Part shown: positions 27,265-36,383 of the stretch, piece by piece
Numbering within the stretch: the first letter of the stretch is position 1
Layout: every line of letters starts with the position of its first letter
Notes under the pieces: generated by a model
What the model was told of the DNA's origin: nothing
The model's input: only the letters and a program-made list of their open reading frames with translations
The model's database searches: none
From: Variovorax sp. 679
GTDB taxonomy: Bacteria; Pseudomonadota; Gammaproteobacteria; Burkholderiales; Burkholderiaceae_C
DNA length: 64,000 nucleotides
Reading direction: 5' to 3'
Assembly (NCBI RefSeq): GCF_003952185.1
Contig: NZ_RXFS01000007.1
Span: 248,001-312,000, forward strand
Made by a program: the position numbers and the translations under genes

Positions 27265-30225
27265 ATGAAGACGTTGGTAATCGCAGAAAAGCCGTCGGTG
27301 GCGCAGGACATCGTCCGCGCCCTCACGCCGGTGGCAGGGAAATTCGACAAACATGACGAGCATTTCGAGAACGACAGCTATGTCGTGACCAGCGCTGTCG
27401 GTCACCTGGTCGAGATCCAGGCGCCCGAGGAGTTCGACGTCAAGCGAGGCAAGTGGAGCTTCGCCAACCTGCCGGTGATCCCGCCGCACTTCGACCTCAA
27501 GCCGGTCGACAAGACCAAGACGCGCCTGAACGCGGTGGTCAAGCAGGCCAAGCGCAAGGACGTGACGCAGCTCATCAACGCATGCGACGCGGGGCGCGAG
27601 GGCGAGCTGATCTTCCGGCTCATCGAGCAGTACGCCGGCGGCAAGTCGGGCCTGAACAAGCCGGTCAAGCGGCTGTGGCTGCAGTCGATGACGCCGCAGG
27701 CCATCCGCGACGGCTTCGACGCGCTGCGCACCGAGAAGCAGATGCAGGGCCTGGCCGACGCCGCGCGCTCGCGCTCGGAGGCCGACTGGCTGGTGGGCAT
27801 CAACGGCACGCGCGCCATGACCGCATTCAATTCGCGCGACGGCGGCTTCTTCCTCACGACCGTGGGCCGCGTGCAGACGCCGACCCTCTCCGTGGTGGTG
27901 GAGCGCGAGGAGCAGATCCGCAAGTTCGTCTCGCGCGACTACTGGGAAATCCACGGCACCTTCGCGGCCGAAGCCGGCGAGTACCCGGGCAAGTGGTTCA
28001 ACCCCGATTGGAAGAAGGCCAACGCGCCGCTGCTTGCCAACGGCGAGCCCGACCCCGAGCAGCGCGCCGACCGTGTGTGGAACGAGCAGGAAGCCCGCGC
28101 CATCGCCGACGCCTCGCGCGGCAAGCCCGCCACCGTCACGGAAGAGAGCAAGCCCACCACGCAGGCTTCGCCGATGCTGTTCGACCTGACCTCGCTGCAG
28201 CGCGAGGCCAACGGCCGCTTCGGCTTCAGCGCCAAGACCACGCTCGCGCTGGCGCAGAGCCTGTACGAACGCCACAAGGCGCTGACCTACCCGCGTACCG
28301 ATTCGCGCGCGCTGCCTGAAGACTACCTGCCGGTGGTCAAGCAGACCATGGGCATGCTCGCCAACAGCGGCATGAAGCACCTGGCGCCCTTCGCCCAGCA
28401 GGCGGTCGACGGCAACTACGTGAAGCCCAACAAGCGCATCTTCGACAACGCGAAGGTGTCGGACCACTTCGCCATCATCCCGACCCTGCAGGCGCCCAGC
28501 GGCCTGAGCGAGGCCGAGCAGAAGCTCTACGACTTCGTGGTGCGACGCTTCATGTCGGTGTTCTTCCCGAGCGCCGAATACCAGGTGACCACGCGCATCA
28601 GCACGGTGGAGCAGGGCGGCAGGAAGTACCCCTTCCGCACCGACGGCAAGGTGCTGGTGAAGCCGGGCTGGCTCGCCATCTACGGCAAGGAAGCCCAGGA
28701 CGACGAGAAGGAAGACGACAAGGACGGCAAGCGCCTCGTGCCGGTGAAGCCGGGCGAGATCGTGAAGGCCGAGTCGGTCGACACCAAGGGCCTGAAGACG
28801 CGCCCGCCGGCGCGCTACTCCGAAGCCACGCTGCTCGGCGCCATGGAAGGCGCGGGCAAGACCATCGACGACGACGAGCTGCGCGAAGCCATGCAGGAGA
28901 AGGGCCTGGGCACGCCAGCCACGCGCGCGGCCACCATCGAAGGCCTGATCACCGAGAAATACATGCTGCGCGAGGGCCGCGAGCTGATTCCGACAGCCAA
29001 GGCCTTCCAGCTCATGACGCTGCTGCGCGGCCTGGGCGTGGAGGAACTCTCCAAGGCCGAGCTGACCGGCGAGTGGGAATACAAGCTCGCGCAGATGGAA
29101 AAGGGCGCGCTCAGCCGCGACGCCTTCATGCGCGAGATCGCCGAGATGACGGAGCACATCGTCAAGAAGGCCAAGGAGTACGACCGCGACACCGTGCCGG
29201 GCGACTACGCCACCCTGCGCACGCCGTGCCCCAACTGCGGCGGCATCGTGCGCGAGAACTACCGCCGCTACGCCTGCACCGGCAAGAGCGGCACGGGCGA
29301 GGACGCCTGCGGCTTCTCGTTCGGCAAGTCGCCGGCCGGGCGCACCTTCGAGGTGGCCGAGGCCGAGGCGCTGCTGCACGACAAGCACATCGGCCCGCTG
29401 GAAGGCTTCCGCTCCAAGGCCGGCTGGCCCTTCACCTCCGAGATCGTCATCAAGTACGACGAGGAAGCGAAGAACTGGAAACTGGAGTTCGACTTCGGCG
29501 ACGACAAGAACGAGGACAGCGGCGAGATCGTCGACTTCAGCGAGCAGGACACCGTGGGCCCCTGCCCGGTGTGCGGCGCGCCGGTGTTCGAGCACGGCAG
29601 CAACTACGTCTGCGAGAAGTCGGTGCCGACCAACTCGCAGCCCACGCCGAGCTGCACCTTCAAGACCGGCAAGATCATCCTGCAGCAGCCGGTGGAGCGC
29701 GCGCAGATGGAAAAGCTGCTCGCCACCGGCAAGACCGACCTGCTCGACAAGTTCGTGAGCATGCGCACGCGCCGTGCCTTCAAGGCCTTCCTGACCTGGA
29801 ACGCCGAGGAGGGCAAGGTGACCTTCGAGTTCGCGCCGCGCGAGGGCGGCAGCAAGTTCCCGCCGCGCAAGACCTTCGGCAAGGCCGCGCCCGCGGGCAA
29901 GACGGCCGCTGCAAAGAAGGTGGCGGCGAAGAAGACGCCCGCCGCCAAGAAGGCCCCGGCCGCGAAGAAGGCCGCCGCGCCGCGCAAGCCCGGCGCGGGC
30001 CTGAAGCCCAGCGACGCCCTGGCGGCGGTGATCGGCAACGAGCCGGTCGCGCGCACCGAGGTGGTGAAGAAGCTCTGGGACTACATCAAGGCCAACGGCC
30101 TGCAGGACGCGGCCAACAAGCGCGCGATCAACGCCGACGCCAAGCTCAAGCCGGTGTTCGGCAAGGACCAGGTGACGATGTTCGAACTCGCGGGCATCGT
30201 GGGCAAGCACCTCTCGGCTCCCTGA
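27265..30225 (+). CDS. topB: DNA topoisomerase III with zinc repeats, H1-like linker and SWIB domain
   Basis: Type IA topoisomerase of 986 residues that relaxes negative supercoils and decatenates DNA. The toprim domain has Glu8 in AEKPS and Asp108/Glu113 in DAGREGE; the nucleophile is Tyr342 in YPRTDS. C-terminal cysteine clusters near 654-681 and 755-797 (CPNCG, CPVCG) are topo zinc repeats. A Lys/Ala-rich linker (about 872-911, AAKK repeats) follows, then a complete SWIB domain (about 913-986: EVVKKLWDYIK, KRAINAD, KPVFGKD, MFELAGIV). SWIB is usual in eukaryotic chromatin remodellers. The ATG at 27265 is preceded by TAGGAA. Confidence 0.95.
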   Translation: MKTLVIAEKPSVAQDIVRALTPVAGKFDKHDEHFENDSYVVTSAVGHLVEIQAPEEFDVKRGKWSFANLPVIPPHFDLKPVDKTKTRLNAVVKQAKRKDVTQLINACDAGREGELIFRLIEQYAGGKSGLNKPVKRLWLQSMTPQAIRDGFDALRTEKQMQGLADAARSRSEADWLVGINGTRAMTAFNSRDGGFFLTTVGRVQTPTLSVVVEREEQIRKFVSRDYWEIHGTFAAEAGEYPGKWFNPDWKKANAPLLANGEPDPEQRADRVWNEQEARAIADASRGKPATVTEESKPTTQASPMLFDLTSLQREANGRFGFSAKTTLALAQSLYERHKALTYPRTDSRALPEDYLPVVKQTMGMLANSGMKHLAPFAQQAVDGNYVKPNKRIFDNAKVSDHFAIIPTLQAPSGLSEAEQKLYDFVVRRFMSVFFPSAEYQVTTRISTVEQGGRKYPFRTDGKVLVKPGWLAIYGKEAQDDEKEDDKDGKRLVPVKPGEIVKAESVDTKGLKTRPPARYSEATLLGAMEGAGKTIDDDELREAMQEKGLGTPATRAATIEGLITEKYMLREGRELIPTAKAFQLMTLLRGLGVEELSKAELTGEWEYKLAQMEKGALSRDAFMREIAEMTEHIVKKAKEYDRDTVPGDYATLRTPCPNCGGIVRENYRRYACTGKSGTGEDACGFSFGKSPAGRTFEVAEAEALLHDKHIGPLEGFRSKAGWPFTSEIVIKYDEEAKNWKLEFDFGDDKNEDSGEIVDFSEQDTVGPCPVCGAPVFEHGSNYVCEKSVPTNSQPTPSCTFKTGKIILQQPVERAQMEKLLATGKTDLLDKFVSMRTRRAFKAFLTWNAEEGKVTFEFAPREGGSKFPPRKTFGKAAPAGKTAAAKKVAAKKTPAAKKAPAAKKAAAPRKPGAGLKPSDALAAVIGNEPVARTEVVKKLWDYIKANGLQDAANKRAINADAKLKPVFGKDQVTMFELAGIVGKHLSAP

Positions 30226-30228
30226 TCC

Positions 30229-31221
30229 ATGCTGCGCAGACACTTCGCCACGGGTGTGGCGCTGGCCACGCTGGCCGCAGCGGTGCTCGGCGGCGCGGGC
30301 CTGGCGCACGCCGCCGCGTGGCCCGACAGGCCGGTCAAGCTGGTGGTGCCCTTCCCGCCGGGGCAGGCCACCGACATCTTCGCCCGCGCGCTGGCCGAGC
30401 AGCTCGGCAGGCGGCTGGGCCAGCCGGTGGTGGTCGACAACAAGGCCGGCGCCGGCAGCAACATCGGCACCGAGTTCGTGGTGCGCTCCCAACCCGACGG
30501 CTACACGCTGGTGGTGGCGGGCAGTGCGATGGCGGTGAACCAGACGCTCTACGCCAAGCCGGGCTTCGACCCGCGCAAGGACCTGGTCGGCATCTCGCTG
30601 GTCGCCAAGGTGCCGCTGGTGTTCCTCGCCACGCCCGAGAGCGGCATCCGCACGCTGGCCGAGCTCACCGCGCGCGCCAAGGCCGAGCCCGGCCGGCTGA
30701 GCTACGCGAGCGCCGGCATCGGCGGCACGCAGCATCTGTCGGGCGAGATGTACAAGGCGGCGGCGCATGTGTTCGTCACGCACATTCCGTACCGGGGCAG
30801 CGGCCCGGCGCAGTCGGACTTCCTGGGCAACCAGGTACCGCTGATGATCGACTCGGTGACGGCCGCGCTGCCGCACATCAAGTCGGGCCGGGCAGTGCCG
30901 CTGGCCGTCACTTCGGCCACGCGCTCCTCGCAGCTGCCCGACGTGCCCACCGTACGCGAAAGCGGCGTGGCGGGCACGAAGAACTTCGAGGCCGTGGGCT
31001 GGCTCGGCCTGATGGCGCCGCGCGGCACGCCGCCCGAGATCGTCGAAAAGCTCAACCGCGAGGTGACGGACATCCTGAAGAGCGAGCAGATGGCGCGCTT
31101 CATCCGCGAGCGCGGCGCCGAGCCCGCACCGACGACGCCGGTCGAGCTTGACCGCTTCGTGGCGAGCGAGATCGGCGTGTGGGGTGCGGCGGTGAAGGCC
31201 TCGGGCGCCAAGCCCGAGTAA
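30229..31221 (+). CDS. Bug-type (TctC) periplasmic solute receptor
   Basis: Tripartite tricarboxylate transporter receptor of 330 residues. Signal peptide to AHA (about 28), then [27 protein letters not shown] (family start, conserved VPFPPG), [17 protein letters not shown] near 72 and [15 protein letters not shown] near 163. No TctA/TctB membrane partners are adjacent, as is typical for the large Bug family in this group. It begins 3 bp after topB, so it may be transcribed with it. The ligand, probably a carboxylate, is unknown. Confidence 0.92.
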   Translation: MLRRHFATGVALATLAAAVLGGAGLAHAAAWPDRPVKLVVPFPPGQATDIFARALAEQLGRRLGQPVVVDNKAGAGSNIGTEFVVRSQPDGYTLVVAGSAMAVNQTLYAKPGFDPRKDLVGISLVAKVPLVFLATPESGIRTLAELTARAKAEPGRLSYASAGIGGTQHLSGEMYKAAAHVFVTHIPYRGSGPAQSDFLGNQVPLMIDSVTAALPHIKSGRAVPLAVTSATRSSQLPDVPTVRESGVAGTKNFEAVGWLGLMAPRGTPPEIVEKLNREVTDILKSEQMARFIRERGAEPAPTTPVELDRFVASEIGVWGAAVKASGAKPE

Positions 31222-31268
31222 GGGCAGGCTGCGCCAACAACCCTGACGGCGCCGGGTGTGCTGTTACA

Positions 31269-31285
31269 GGCCGCTTTACGCGGCC
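31269..31285. terminator. Short GC hairpin after the Bug receptor gene
   Basis: GGCCGC-TTTAC-GCGGCC, perfect 6-bp arms, about 50 bp downstream of the receptor stop. There is no T run, so termination would be weak. A TATAGT element directly after it (31290-31295) may be the -10 of the small lipoprotein gene. Confidence 0.35.
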
Positions 31286-31325
31286 GGCCTATAGTGGCCC
31301 CGGTCCAACCATCCAGGAGATTCCG

Positions 31326-31514
31326 TTGAAGTCGTCTTTCATCGCCGCCGCGTTCGCGATCGCAATGGGGGTGCTGGCATCGGGTTGCGCCGGCACGGGT
31401 TCGGCTGGCAACGCAGGCCCCTCAGCCGCGTCTTCGTCCAGCGGCAGCGGCGTCACGGTGTTCGGCACCATCGACGCCAGCGTCAGCGGTTCCAGGAACA
31501 GCAGCTCGCGCTGA
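31326..31514 (+). CDS. Small serine-rich lipoprotein
   Basis: A 62-residue secreted lipoprotein with a TTG start preceded by AGGAGA. The signal peptide ends with lipobox LASGC (Cys20); the mature part is rich in Ser, Gly and Ala with one short hydrophobic strand (GVTVFGTIDASV). No function can be given. It stops at the convergent TetR gene with no gap. Small size lowers confidence, but the ribosome site, signal peptide and lipobox agree. Confidence 0.55.
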   Translation: MKSSFIAAAFAIAMGVLASGCAGTGSAGNAGPSAASSSSGSGVTVFGTIDASVSGSRNSSSR

Positions 31515-32141
31515 TCAGGCCACGCCCGCCAGGTAACCATGCAACGCGGCACGCAGCTGCCGTGACAGCGCCTGCAGGTCGGGCCGCCCGCCCGTGCCGA
31601 TGTGCAGGTGCGCGAACAGCCCGTAGATGATGGTCTGGCACACGCGGGCGACTTCCTTCTTCTGGCAGTCCGGCGACAGGTCAATGGCCGCGTCGAGCAC
31701 TCCCACCCATTCGGCCACGAAGCGGTCGTACATCTTGCGGTAGGCCTCGGGGCCCGAGAGATGCCGCTCCAGCAGGTAGTGCGCGCCCCAGGCCAGCGGC
31801 TGCGCGCGGTGCGCCTCCAGTTGCGCGTCGATCACCGCATCGACGATCTCCGCGAGCGGCCGGCCCGCGTGCGCGGCGACGGCCTCGCGCATGTCCAGCA
31901 GCAGAGCCTTGGAGCGCAGGTGCAGGCACACGCGCGCCAGGTCTTCCTTGTTCTCGAAGTATTCGTAGAAGCTGCCGAGCCCCGTGCCCGCCACGGACAC
32001 GATCTCGCGGATGGTGATGGCGGCAAAACCCTTCTCGACCAAAAGCCGAACAAAGGCTTCCTGCAGCGCCTGCGAGGTGTGGCGCGCGCGGGACTGGCGC
32101 GGCTTTCTCCTCGGGGCGGCGGCTGCGCGGGAGGCGGCCAT
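31515..32141 (-). CDS. TetR-family transcriptional regulator
   Basis: Repressor-type regulator of about 208 residues. The N-terminal HTH (about 22-68) reads ALQEAFVRLLVEKGF, ITIREIVSVAGTGLGSFYEYFENKEDL (key residues G, S, Y, F, K), with an upstream Arg-rich segment. The C-terminal ligand domain is unassigned. It is divergent from the thioesterase/AidB-like genes, which it probably controls. Start taken at 32141; an upstream ATG at 32208 is possible. Confidence 0.88.
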   Translation of the reverse strand: MAASRAAAAPRRKPRQSRARHTSQALQEAFVRLLVEKGFAAITIREIVSVAGTGLGSFYEYFENKEDLARVCLHLRSKALLLDMREAVAAHAGRPLAEIVDAVIDAQLEAHRAQPLAWGAHYLLERHLSGPEAYRKMYDRFVAEWVGVLDAAIDLSPDCQKKEVARVCQTIIYGLFAHLHIGTGGRPDLQALSRQLRAALHGYLAGVA

Positions 32142-32216
32142 CAGCGCAGCCGAACCCGAACACCTCGGGGGCGGGTTGTTCCTAGAATTTTTTGACCCAT
32201 CGAACGGCATTCTGCA

Positions 32217-33053
32217 ATGGCTCAAGACGACATCGATCCGGACGTTTCCCCCCCCTCTGTCTACACCGTGCAGGGCGACGACACCTGGCTGCCGAGCGAA
32301 CTCTCGCGCGGCCCCTGGGACCCGCGCGCGCAGCACGGCGGTGCGCCCTGCGCACTGCTCGCGTACGTAGCCGAGCGGGCCGCGCCCGGTCCCGGCTGGC
32401 AGCTGGCGCGCCTCACCACCGAACTGGTGAAGCCGGTGCCCGTGGCGCCGCTGACCACGCGCGCGCAGGTGCAGGCTTCGCGCTCCACGGTGCGCGTGGG
32501 CATCGACCTGTTCGCCGGCGAGGTGCTGGTGGCGCGGGCGAATGCCCTGCTGCTGGCGCAACAGCCGCTGGCGCTGCCGCCCGACCTGCCCGGCTGGCCA
32601 CGGCGGCAGATGCTGCCGCTGCCGCGCGACTGCAAGGAGCCCGTGCGCATTCCGGGGCTGCCAAGGGGCGTGTCGTTCTACGGCACGGCCATGGAGACGC
32701 GCGTCGCCGAAGGCGACCCCACCCGACCGGGCCCGTGCGGCGCATGGTTCCGCCTCGCGGTGCCGCTACTGCACGGCACGGCCACATCGCCCGCGATGCG
32801 CGCGGCGGCCGCCGCCGACTTCGGCAACGGCCTGAGCTGGGTGCTGCCGGCCGAGCGCTACCTGTTCACCAACGCGGACATGAGCATGAACCTGTTCCGC
32901 GTGCCGCAGGGCGAGTGGATCGGCGTGAGCTCGGCCACAGAGGCCCACGGCGGCGGCGCGGGCCTCGTCGTGTCCCATCTCTACGACGAGAGCGGCCCCA
33001 TCGGCATCGCCACCCAGACGCTGGTGCTGCGCGAGCGGCGCCCCGAAGCCTGA
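32217..33053 (+). CDS. Acyl-CoA thioesterase family protein (TesB-like, double hotdog)
   Basis: Predicted thioesterase of 278 residues built as two hotdog halves. The first half has SRGPWDPRAQHGGAPCALLA (residues 30-49, key H-G-G) and TTELVKPVPVAPLTTRAQV; the second has ERYLFTNADMSMNLFR and GVSSATEAHGGGAGLVVSHLYDESG-like sequence, whose Asp/Ser/His pattern matches the TesB-like 4HBT_3 group. It would hydrolyse an acyl-CoA. It is followed after 23 bp by an acyl-CoA dehydrogenase gene and faces a TetR regulator. Confidence 0.8.
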   Translation: MAQDDIDPDVSPPSVYTVQGDDTWLPSELSRGPWDPRAQHGGAPCALLAYVAERAAPGPGWQLARLTTELVKPVPVAPLTTRAQVQASRSTVRVGIDLFAGEVLVARANALLLAQQPLALPPDLPGWPRRQMLPLPRDCKEPVRIPGLPRGVSFYGTAMETRVAEGDPTRPGPCGAWFRLAVPLLHGTATSPAMRAAAAADFGNGLSWVLPAERYLFTNADMSMNLFRVPQGEWIGVSSATEAHGGGAGLVVSHLYDESGPIGIATQTLVLRERRPEA

Positions 33054-33076
33054 GCCTTCATCCGGAAGAAACGACC

Positions 33077-34717
33077 ATGACCACCACCGGCATCCACCCC
33101 GACAACCAGGTCCCCGAGCTCAAGGACTACAACGTCTACACCAGCGACCCCACGCTGCGCGCCTCTGTGGCACGCGGCGGCGCCGCCTGGCGCGACGACG
33201 AACTGGTGCGCCAGGGCGCGGAGTACGGCGCCGAGGCCACGCTGCGCGCCGCGGAAGACGCCAACCACCACGAGCCCGAGCTGCACACCCACTCGCGCAT
33301 CGGCGAGCGCATCGACCAGGTGAGCTTCCATCCCGCGTGGCACACGATGATGACCATCGCCCGGCGCAACGGCATCGCCAACCTGCCGTTCTTCGACGAG
33401 CGGCCCTCGGCCTGGGTGGGCTATGGCGCCTCGCTCTACATGCACAGCCAGATCGAGTCGGGCTCGACCTGCCCGACCACCATGACCAAGGCCTGCATCC
33501 CGGTCGTGCGCCGCAACGCAGCGCTGTACGCCGCGCTGCGCGACAAGCTCGCGTCGAACGAGCACGATGCGCGCGACATTCCGCTCGAGGGCAAGACCTC
33601 GATCACCGTCGGCATGGGCATGACCGAGAAGCAGGGCGGCAGCGACGTGCGCACGAACACCACGCGCGCTGTGCCTGCGGGCAGCGGGCCGTGGGGCGAC
33701 GAATTCCTCATCACCGGCCACAAGTGGTTCTTCTCGGCGCCGATGTGCGACGGCCACCTGGTGCTGGCCAAGACCGACGAGCACGGCTCCTCCTGCTTCT
33801 TCGTGCCGCGCTGGCGGCCCGACGGCGGCAAGAACGCGATCCACATCCAGCGGCTGAAGGACAAGGTGGGCAACCGCTCCAACTCGAGCAGCGAGGTCGA
33901 GTTCAAGGACGCCTGGGGCGTGCTCGTGGGCGAGGAGGGCCGCGGCATCCCGACCATCATCGAGATGGCGACCGTGACGCGGCTGGACTGTGCGCTGGCC
34001 AGCGCCGGCTTCATGCGCCAGGCCTTCGCGCAGGCGCTGCACTACGCGCGCAACCGCCACGTCTTCGGCAAGGCACTGGCCGACCAGCCGGTGATGACCG
34101 CGTTGCTGGCCGACATGGCGCTCGAATCGCAGGGCGCCACGCTGCTGGCGATGGGGCTGGCCTCGCGCTTCGGCTCCACGGCACCGCTGGACACGGCCTG
34201 GCGCCGGCTGCTCACGCCCGCCGCGAAGTTCTGGAACTGCAAGCGCGCGGTGGCGCTCACCGGCGAGGCGATGGAAGTCTTCGGCGGCAACGGCTATGTG
34301 GAAGAGGGCCCGATGGGGCGGCTCTTCCGCGAGGCGCCCGTCAACTCGATCTGGGAAGGCTCGGGCAACGTGATGTGCCTGGACGTGCTGCGCGCCGTCT
34401 CGCGCAACCCCGACGATGTGCACCTCGTGCTCGACCAGTTGCAGGGCATCGCCACCGGCGAGCCCCGCGTGCTCGATGCGCTGCAGGCCGTGCGCCGGAT
34501 GACGCAGCTGCCGCCCCAGGAGCTGGAACAGCAGGCTCGCCGCTTCACGCAACGGCTGGTGCTGGCCGCGCAGGCCTGCCTGATGCTGGAGCACGCGAGC
34601 GCCGAGGAATCGGCCGCCTTCATGTCCAGCCGCTTCGACGCCGACTGGGGGCCGGTGACCGGCATCAGCGCCGGTACTTCCGATCCGGCGGCTCTGTTGC
34701 GCGCCGCCTGGCGCTGA
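33077..34717 (+). CDS. aidB: AidB-like acyl-CoA dehydrogenase
   Basis: FAD-containing acyl-CoA dehydrogenase of 546 residues, close in length to E. coli AidB (541). The FAD/substrate motif MTEKQGGSDVRTNTT near 179, GHKWFFSAPMCD near 214 and the near-C-terminal VNSIWEGSGNVMCLDVLR (about 418-435, key E-G-S-G-N) are diagnostic of the AidB group. E. coli AidB has weak isovaleryl-CoA dehydrogenase activity and binds DNA in the adaptive response to alkylation. Pairing here with a thioesterase suggests acyl-CoA metabolism. GGAAGAA precedes the ATG. Confidence 0.9.
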   Translation: MTTTGIHPDNQVPELKDYNVYTSDPTLRASVARGGAAWRDDELVRQGAEYGAEATLRAAEDANHHEPELHTHSRIGERIDQVSFHPAWHTMMTIARRNGIANLPFFDERPSAWVGYGASLYMHSQIESGSTCPTTMTKACIPVVRRNAALYAALRDKLASNEHDARDIPLEGKTSITVGMGMTEKQGGSDVRTNTTRAVPAGSGPWGDEFLITGHKWFFSAPMCDGHLVLAKTDEHGSSCFFVPRWRPDGGKNAIHIQRLKDKVGNRSNSSSEVEFKDAWGVLVGEEGRGIPTIIEMATVTRLDCALASAGFMRQAFAQALHYARNRHVFGKALADQPVMTALLADMALESQGATLLAMGLASRFGSTAPLDTAWRRLLTPAAKFWNCKRAVALTGEAMEVFGGNGYVEEGPMGRLFREAPVNSIWEGSGNVMCLDVLRAVSRNPDDVHLVLDQLQGIATGEPRVLDALQAVRRMTQLPPQELEQQARRFTQRLVLAAQACLMLEHASAEESAAFMSSRFDADWGPVTGISAGTSDPAALLRAAWR

Positions 34718-34754
34718 CTGAAACGCCCGCTTCCGGTGGTCGAAAATCGCGCGC

Positions 34755-35339
34755 ATGACCATTGCGGCGCAATCCGGGCCCCTTGACCGGGCGTACTTCA
34801 ACCTCGTCGTCGTTCGCGCCCCCTTGAGCGAGGTGACCCGCGCCTTCGACGACCATCCCCCCATGAAGGTGAAGGTGGCGGCCACGCCGTTCGTCTTCCC
34901 ATCCCAGTCGTACAGCGGGGAAGGCTCCACCATGCTGCTATGGGTGCCGGAAGCCGCCCCGCACCTCACGGCGTTCATGCCGCACGCCGCGTCGAGCGAC
35001 TACTTCTTTCGCTCGTACTGCACCCAGTTCCTGTTCGACGTCGCCGAGGCGCGAAGCGCCTCGCAGCAGGCGGAAGACCCGATCAACTCGTTCGAGGTCG
35101 ATGCGGACGGCAAGCCGAGGCGCACGGTGCGTGTGATGAAGGACGATCGCTGGGACTTCTTCCAGGAAGGCACCCCGCTCGGGTTCGAGCAGACCGAGCG
35201 CTATGCATCGAGGCTGGTCAGGGATCGCCTGACGCGGGACATGGTGCTCGACTACCTGGAAGCCTGGGGCGCGCCTGTTCGCAACGAGGCTTTCTGGAAA
35301 ACGAACGTGCCGGCCGCCACCTTCGTGAGCCGGGCCTAG
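34755..35339 (+). CDS. Protein of unknown function
   Basis: I do not recognise this 194-residue protein. It has no signal peptide or membrane segment. Predicted strands early on (YFNLVVVRAP, KVKVAATPFVFP, STMLLWVP) are followed by a mixed region with DRWDFFQEGTPLGFEQTERY and a final helical part. Codon use is like its neighbours and the frame is open with strong GC3, so it is probably real. No clear ribosome site. It ends 16 bp from a convergent gene. Confidence 0.65.
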   Translation: MTIAAQSGPLDRAYFNLVVVRAPLSEVTRAFDDHPPMKVKVAATPFVFPSQSYSGEGSTMLLWVPEAAPHLTAFMPHAASSDYFFRSYCTQFLFDVAEARSASQQAEDPINSFEVDADGKPRRTVRVMKDDRWDFFQEGTPLGFEQTERYASRLVRDRLTRDMVLDYLEAWGAPVRNEAFWKTNVPAATFVSRA

Positions 35340-35355
35340 CCCGCGGGCTTCTTCT

Positions 35356-36297
35356 TCAGCGCCGCAGCAGCGCCTGCCGCAGCACGCGGGCGGCGCGGTC
35401 GCGGATCTTGCCGGAGCCGGAGCGCGGCGTGGTCTTGGGCGCGACCTTGGCGGTGGCGCAGGCCCACAGGAAGTCATGCAGGATCGGCGTGTCGTCCACG
35501 GTCTCGGTGCTGCCGTACTTGTGGAACTCCGGGTGCCACTGGGTCGCCGAGATATAGCTGCGGCCCTTCTCGGGGCGGCGGCGGATGGCCTCGGGCACGC
35601 GGTCTGGCAGGCTCCATGCCTCGACCTCGAAGCCCGGCGCGAGGCCCTTGATGCCCTGGTGGTGGATGCTGTTGACGCGCGCGGTGCGCACCTCGGGGTA
35701 GAGCTTCGACAGCCGCGTGCCTTCCACGATCTCGATCTGGTGGAAGTTCTGGTCGTAGGTCACCGGGTCGCGGTGCTTCAGCGTCTGGGGGTGGCCGTGC
35801 TGCTCCTCGATGTCCTGGTAGAGCGTGCCGCCGAAGGCCACATTGATGAGCTGCAGCCCCCGGCACACGCCGAAGATGGGCTTGCCGGCCTGCTCGAAGG
35901 CTTCGACCAGCGCCAGGTCGTAGAGGTCGCGGATGCGGTCGCCGATCCAGGCGTCCTTCAGCGGCACCTCGCCGTAGCTGCCGGGCCAGACGTCGGCGCC
36001 GCCGTGCATCACGACGCCGTCGAGCCATTCGGCGTAGTGCGACAGCTTGGTGTCGCCGCGCGCGGTCTCGCCGGTGGGGCAGGGCACCATCACGACCATG
36101 GCGCCGGCGGACATGAGCCAGTGCGCGATCGACTGCTCGACGTACTGCAGCGTCTTGTTGGTGAAGAGCGAGCGGGCCGGGTCGGCATGCGAGAAGCAGG
36201 CGGACAGGCCGATCTTGAGCCTGGCGGAAACAGGTTGTGTCATCGCGGGACTGTCGTCGGTGGGAACCGGACGGGTGATGCGAAAAGGAAAGTCCAT
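35356..36297 (-). CDS. Class I glutamine amidotransferase, PuuD-like gamma-glutamyl hydrolase
   Basis: Peptidase C26 family hydrolase of up to 313 residues. The nucleophilic cysteine is in GVCRGLQLINVAFGG near 142-156 and the catalytic histidine in QWHPEFH near 252. Members such as PuuD cleave gamma-glutamyl-GABA in putrescine degradation; no other puu genes are near, so the substrate is open. The start may be 36297 or an ATG at 36243 (MTQPVSARL), neither with a clear ribosome site. Divergent from a TIM-barrel isomerase gene. Confidence 0.86.
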   Translation of the reverse strand: MDFPFRITRPVPTDDSPAMTQPVSARLKIGLSACFSHADPARSLFTNKTLQYVEQSIAHWLMSAGAMVVMVPCPTGETARGDTKLSHYAEWLDGVVMHGGADVWPGSYGEVPLKDAWIGDRIRDLYDLALVEAFEQAGKPIFGVCRGLQLINVAFGGTLYQDIEEQHGHPQTLKHRDPVTYDQNFHQIEIVEGTRLSKLYPEVRTARVNSIHHQGIKGLAPGFEVEAWSLPDRVPEAIRRRPEKGRSYISATQWHPEFHKYGSTETVDDTPILHDFLWACATAKVAPKTTPRSGSGKIRDRAARVLRQALLRR

Positions 36298-36383
36298 TTT
36301 GGCTCGTTGGCCTCTCGCACGGGGTCGGACGACACGCCAAGTATGCTTTCAACGCCGCCCCAACGAATAAGGAAGACAAGCCG

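Noticed and set aside
29880-29995. Repeat-like AAGAAGG-type codon run near the end of topB as a CRISPR or tandem repeat
   Set aside because: It encodes the Lys/Ala-rich linker in frame and shows no regular unit with spacers.
27052-30876. Very long open frame (over 1200 codons) antisense to topB
   Set aside because: It is the mirror of topB third-position GC bias; the translation is low-complexity (Arg, His, Leu, Val, Gly) with no domain, and topB is certain.
32981-34978. Long minus-strand open frame opposite the AidB-like gene
   Set aside because: Low-complexity shadow of a well-supported gene; no ribosome site or family similarity.
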